DNA of 64,000 nt. Source: Paenibacillus taichungensis (GTDB taxonomy: Bacteria; Bacillota; Bacilli; Paenibacillales; Paenibacillaceae). The position numbers and the translations under genes were made by a program. The number at the start of each line of letters is the position of its first letter. The stretch's first letter is position 1. Positions 60,619-64,000 of the stretch are shown one piece after another. Below the pieces are notes generated by a model that saw only the letters and a program-made list of their open reading frames with translations, was not told the DNA's origin and did no database searches. The stretch lies in assembly GCF_003287275.1 (NCBI RefSeq), contig NZ_QEVW01000005.1, positions 434,001-498,000 on the forward strand. The letters run 5' to 3'.

Positions 60619-60674
60619 GATGACATCCCTCCTGACCTATCCTATGCATGATATAGAGGGATGCCCACCTGGTC

Positions 60675-61766
60675 TCAGGCTTCATCCCAGTCTTTTGTAC
60701 TGCGGACATGTTTCGGTTTGCGGGAACTGACGGGTTTACTTGAAGCGGTCCGTCGTTTGGATGCGGTCTCTTCCTTGCGCTGCTGAAATTTCAGTTCCTT
60801 TTGCATTTTCAAGTAGTTGCCCAGCCTTTTTTCATCCAACGAACCTTCCTGAATAGCCTCCTTCACGGCGCAACCGGCTTCCCGGGTATGCGTGCAATCC
60901 TGAAACCTGCATTCCATTGCAAGCTGCTCAATTTCACCAAAGGCATGTGACAAACCATCCTGACCTTCATCCCACAGATTGAGTTCACGCATTCCGGGCG
61001 TGTCAATTAATACCGCTCCCTGCGGCAGTACAAATATTTCCCGATGAGTGGTCGTATGTCGTCCACGGCTGTCGTCCTCCCGAACGGCCTGCGTGAGCTG
61101 TACACTCTCGCCCATCATCCAGTTGACGAGGGTAGACTTGCCACTACCAGAAGAACCCGTCAAGGCAACCGTTGTGCCTGGAGACAGAAATTTTTCAAGT
61201 AAAGATTTGCCCTGATCCTGAACAGCCGAAATTGCCAACACTTCAATCCCAGGGGCGATACCTTCCACCAGCGAAATTTGTTCTTCCACATTCTCGCTCA
61301 GATCACTTTTGCTTAGAATGATGACAGGTCTGACTCCACCATTCCAGGCCATCATAATGTATCTTTCAAGCCGTCTCAGATTAAAATCATGATTAAGAGC
61401 GGCAACAATCAGCAATGTATCCACATTCGCCGCAATCAATTGCTCTTTGGTCACTGGACCAGCGGCTTGTCTGGATACCCTGCTCTGACGTGGCACAATG
61501 CTGTGAATGATGGCTTCTTCTCCAGCTTGCCCAGTAACGGCCACCCAATCCCCAACGGCTGGTACAATGCCCGTCTCCTCATTATCATGACGCATCCGTC
61601 CGGATACCCGCCCCCAGCATTCTCCCTCAGCCGTAATCAGGCGAAGCAATTGCCCGTGATCTGCAATAATTCTTGCTGGTTTTCTTAATTGTTCTTCCAT
61701 ACCCATCTGCTGCCACAACTCCTGCCATTTTGCAGACCAGCCGTACTTCTCCATCGTGTTATTCAA
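60675..61766 (-). CDS. rsgA: RsgA-type circularly permuted GTPase
   Basis: 363 residues. OB-fold N-terminus, then permuted G motifs: LSKSD (151-155, G4), TGSSGSGKSTL (P-loop 203-213), RGRHTTTH (G2) and DTPG (255-258, G3). The zinc knuckle C286-x4-C291-x-H293-x5-C299 follows. A basic Lys/Arg/Ser-rich tail of ~40 residues is longer than usual. It matures the 30S subunit. Paenibacilli often carry more than one paralogue, so this may not be the main copy. Confidence 0.9.
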   Translation of the reverse strand: MNNTMEKYGWSAKWQELWQQMGMEEQLRKPARIIADHGQLLRLITAEGECWGRVSGRMRHDNEETGIVPAVGDWVAVTGQAGEEAIIHSIVPRQSRVSRQAAGPVTKEQLIAANVDTLLIVAALNHDFNLRRLERYIMMAWNGGVRPVIILSKSDLSENVEEQISLVEGIAPGIEVLAISAVQDQGKSLLEKFLSPGTTVALTGSSGSGKSTLVNWMMGESVQLTQAVREDDSRGRHTTTHREIFVLPQGAVLIDTPGMRELNLWDEGQDGLSHAFGEIEQLAMECRFQDCTHTREAGCAVKEAIQEGSLDEKRLGNYLKMQKELKFQQRKEETASKRRTASSKPVSSRKPKHVRSTKDWDEA

Positions 61767-61998
61767 AATAAAAATTCCTCCCGATAAATGGTTTGTTATC
61801 CTTCATTGACATTGACAACAATCAACAACGAACGCTCCGTTCCGGCATCAAAACCAAATAAACCACGAGCAGCACTGCACCCGCGGCAATAAGAAGTTAG
61901 CCGAATGGACAATTGTTTTTATGGCATTCATATCAGACGCATCATTACGACAATCCGATACTCGTTATCCAGAAACAACCCATTTTCGACATACAAAA
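61767..61998. other. intergenic region with a decayed membrane-protein fragment
   Basis: On the minus strand a 24-codon hydrophobic run (LLIAAGAVLLVVYLVLMPE) ends in TGA near 61830 and has a stop directly upstream. It looks like the relic of a transporter C-terminus. Nothing else is seen. Confidence 0.35.
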
Positions 61999-62023
61999 AG
62001 CCACGGGTACGTCACCCGTGGCT
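61999..62023 (-). terminator. Rho-independent terminator of a short transcript
   Basis: AGCCACGGGT and ACCCGTGGCT pair around a 5-base loop, followed on the minus strand by TTTTTG. It ends the ~200-nt unit that starts at the promoter at 62202-62231. Confidence 0.9.
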
Positions 62024-62097
62024 TCATCTGTGCATGTTATTCGATGTTACGTACATATGGACATTATTGCGAACAATACTGCCCAACTGCCGTAAAA

Positions 62098-62169
62098 TTA
62101 CATGCCTTGATCCGTTCCGGAGACGCTGTTCATATTCAAATTAACGTATACTGCCATTAGATTTGTCAT
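62098..62169 (-). CDS. small ORF, 23 codons, with in-frame hydrophobic continuation after TAA
   Basis: ATG 62169 follows GGGAGGCGATGTTAA, a strong ribosome binding site. It encodes MTNLMAVYVNLNMNSVSGTD and ends GM-TAA. After that TAA the same frame encodes 16 more codons (FYGSWAVLFAIMSICT) that would make a membrane helix. Either a short peptide or a nonsense-mutated ~40-residue membrane protein. The unit has its own promoter and terminator. Confidence 0.45.
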   Translation of the reverse strand: MTNLMAVYVNLNMNSVSGTDQGM

Positions 62170-62201
62170 TTAACATCGCCTCCCTTGTAGAATTATCCAT
62201 C

Positions 62202-62231
62202 ATGTTACACAGCTTCAACCGCTTTTGTCAA
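62202..62231 (-). promoter_or_regulatory. SigA promoter of the short transcript
   Basis: Minus strand: consensus TTGACA (62226-62231), 18-base spacer, TAACAT (62202-62207). Located immediately after the stop of the ArsR-DUF2087 gene. Confidence 0.75.
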
Positions 62232-62249
62232 GTCTAATTATTTTTTCAC

Positions 62250-62843
62250 TTACTTTACTTGATCCCAGCGTGTCCACATCTCCTTCGGATTCAGTTCATA
62301 GATCCCATCTTCCCGGTACATGAACTGGTGCATAATAAACTCCCGACGAATGGTGGCAAAATCCTCATGATAGTTTTGAATAAATGTATTGATCTCTTTC
62401 TCCGTATATTTCCGTCCAAATTCAAGCTGCTCTACCAAATAACCCAGTACAATCAGCTTTTTCTTATATTGAGCCGGGATCTGACGCAATCGTCCATCCT
62501 TTGAGAAGAAATTCCGCATTACGGATGCCTTCAGCGTTTCATTCACATCACTCATATCGGCAACCTCCTCTTGTCTAAAAATAAAATCAACTGAAGCTTG
62601 CGCGTGCTCCCTGATAAAATAGGGATTGAGCGAGAAAAACACTGTATTTTTCTCTCTGCGTTCCTTGATTAGCGCCGCTTCTCTTAGTTTGGATGCATGA
62701 TGTGTAACGGTTGGCTGAGACAAGTTAAGTTTCTCGGCAAGCGCTTGACCATGAAGTTCTCCCTGAGATAACAGCAACAGCATCCGAAGCCGGGTTGGAT
62801 CAGCCAGGGCTTTATGGTAAGCCACGATCTTCTCCAGTTGCAT
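62250..62843 (-). CDS. ArsR-family regulator with C-terminal DUF2087 domain
   Basis: 197 residues from ATG 62843 (AAAGTGAG nine bases upstream). HTH: ALADPTRLRMLLLLSQGELHGQALAEKLNLSQPTVTHHASKLREAALI, with the usual wing. The C-terminal half (MRNFFSKDGRLRQIPAQ, KYTEKEINTFIQNYHEDFATIRREFI) is DUF2087, common as a fusion partner of ArsR-type HTHs. No metal-site Cys pair is seen. Divergent from ypdA. Confidence 0.85.
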   Translation of the reverse strand: MQLEKIVAYHKALADPTRLRMLLLLSQGELHGQALAEKLNLSQPTVTHHASKLREAALIKERREKNTVFFSLNPYFIREHAQASVDFIFRQEEVADMSDVNETLKASVMRNFFSKDGRLRQIPAQYKKKLIVLGYLVEQLEFGRKYTEKEINTFIQNYHEDFATIRREFIMHQFMYREDGIYELNPKEMWTRWDQVK

Positions 62844-63018
62844 TTCGCTCAACTCACTTTCGTTTAGATAATCATCTAATTTGATATTAGTCTTTTCCCT
62901 CTTCTAAGTCAATTCCCCAGTTCAGGATCATTTCTTTACGTTCTTCTCCTTCCTGAACTGGCATTAAACCCATATTTACGGTAGGATTATAGTGTTTGAA
63001 ATAAGGAGGATTAAGAAC

Positions 63019-64000
63019 ATGGAAGATGTCATTATTATCGGCGGAGGCCCATGCGGTCTATCTGCTGCCATTGAATGTGAGCGGCTGGGACTGTCCGCTG
63101 TAATTGTTGAGAAGTACAATATCGTCCAATCTATTTATCTGTATCCAACCCATATGCAGTTTTTTAGTACAGCGGAATTACTTGAAATTGGGAATGTTCC
63201 GTTCAGCACTCCGAACGACAAACCTTTTCGTTACGAGGCACTCGCCTATTATCGCAAGGTAGCCGAACATTTCGGCCTGCGTGTTCATAACTATGAGGAA
63301 GCCCAAGAAATCAAACGCAAAGACGATGGCACGTTCGAGGTACATACGGTCAATCGGCGTGGGCAGGAAATCGTTCATGAAGGACGAAATGTCGTTGTTG
63401 CTACAGGTTATTTTGACCACCCTAACTATCTTGGCATTCCCGGAGAAGACAAAGATAAAGTCACTCATTATTTCCGTGAAGCTCATCCTTACACACGCAC
63501 ACGTGTGGCCATTATTGGAGGCAGTAATTCAGCTGTCGATGCTGCGATGGAACTGGTTCGTGTCGGTGCTCATATTGACATGGTTTATCGTGGGAGTGGT
63601 GTTTCGGAACATATTAAACCATGGGTTCGGCCATTGTTCGAAAGCATGGTGCAAAAAGGCAAAATTTCACTTCACCTTGGCTCATGTGTAAATGAAATTT
63701 TGGACGATTCCATTCGTTTGCTGCATTCTGATGGATCCACAAGTGAACTCGACAATGACTTTGTGCTGGCCTTGACTGGTTTCCGTCCTGACCGCAAACT
63801 GCTTTCTTCCGTAGGTGTGGAGATGTCTGAGGATATGGATAAACCGGTATATGACCCACAGACAATGGAGAGCAGCGTACCAGGCATCTACGTTGGTGGA
63901 GTAATCGCTTCAGGCCGCAATGCCAATGAAGTGTTTATTGAATCCGGGCGCTGGCATGGAAGATATATTGCAGAACATATCGTTGGTCGGCATAGCGGGC
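63019..64000 (+). CDS. ypdA: bacillithiol disulfide reductase YpdA (Bdr), 5' part
   Basis: Starts at ATG 63019 behind AAGGAGGATTAAGAAC and is open to the window end (327 residues seen). FAD motif IIIGGGPCGLSAA (GxGxxG at 8-13), NADPH motif AIIGGSNSAVDAA, and family blocks YPTHMQFFST, ATGYFDHPN and GGVIASGRNANEVFIESGR. It regenerates bacillithiol from its disulfide. Presence of this gene supports a bacillithiol-using Bacillales host. Confidence 0.95.
   Translation, partial: MEDVIIIGGGPCGLSAAIECERLGLSAVIVEKYNIVQSIYLYPTHMQFFSTAELLEIGNVPFSTPNDKPFRYEALAYYRKVAEHFGLRVHNYEEAQEIKRKDDGTFEVHTVNRRGQEIVHEGRNVVVATGYFDHPNYLGIPGEDKDKVTHYFREAHPYTRTRVAIIGGSNSAVDAAMELVRVGAHIDMVYRGSGVSEHIKPWVRPLFESMVQKGKISLHLGSCVNEILDDSIRLLHSDGSTSELDNDFVLALTGFRPDRKLLSSVGVEMSEDMDKPVYDPQTMESSVPGIYVGGVIASGRNANEVFIESGRWHGRYIAEHIVGRHSG

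Overview
The window comes from a low-to-mid-GC member of the Bacillales, most likely a Paenibacillus. The evidence is a YteA-type zinc-finger protein, a DivIVA-domain protein, the start of a YpdA bacillithiol-disulfide reductase, a secreted barnase/barstar pair, a close homologue of the Bacillus replication terminator protein RTP, and strong Shine-Dalgarno sites (AGGAGG) ahead of most genes. Nearly every gene lies on the minus strand.

Region 1 (about 0.25-29.43 kb) is the striking part. It holds about 45 small, AT-rich, unrelated genes, all on the minus strand and each usually with its own ribosome binding site. The contents are 13 GNAT acetyltransferases, 5 Nudix hydrolases, 3 APH-type phosphotransferases, 4 P-loop kinases (one like chloramphenicol phosphotransferase), a class-C beta-lactamase fold protein, a formamidase, an Ntn amidase, a nucleoside phosphorylase, a histidine phosphatase, lipoproteins and unknowns. 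Between many of these genes, always just 3' of a stop codon, sits a member of one imperfect-palindrome family. On the gene strand it reads approximately CATAAC-3 nt-GTATTCAYG...CGTGAATAC-6 nt-GTTATRYG. This is the architecture of integron attC sites (RYYYAAC ... GTTRRRY). Full copies of about 100-150 bp cluster at the right (upstream) end and decay leftward. The right edge is a lone GTTAGAC core site preceded by a promoter-like sequence and a terminator. There is no integrase gene in the window. I read this as an integron-like cassette array without a local integrase (a CALIN-like structure). Several genes in the older, left part are truncated or frameshifted.

Region 2 (29.5-33 kb) is a three-gene catabolic operon: a sugar isomerase/epimerase-like TIM barrel and two Gfo/Idh/MocA oxidoreductases, behind repeated TGTAAACG operator-like motifs. 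Region 3 (33-46.5 kb) is ordinary chromosome: phosphodiesterase, Rrf2, DivIVA-domain protein, YteA, ArsR regulator plus MFS pump, barnase/barstar, an oxidoreductase, the RTP homologue, an acyltransferase, a DUF202 protein, a general-stress protein, HrpB helicase and an SDR.

Region 4 (46.7-56.9 kb) is a type VII (ESX/Yuk) secretion locus. It encodes an EsaB/YukD ubiquitin-like protein, an EccC/EssC ATPase with no FHA domains and an actinobacterial-looking N-terminus, an EspG-like protein, a helical WXG100-like protein and a WXG100 protein with its own promoter and terminator. These are followed by a protein kinase-vWA-PP2C phosphatase triad; the kinase carries a transmembrane segment and a long charged coiled coil.

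Region 5 (57-64 kb) has small-ORF transcription units, an aldehyde dehydrogenase, a GNAT, a YkuD L,D-transpeptidase, an RsgA-type GTPase, an ArsR-DUF2087 regulator and the 5' part of ypdA.
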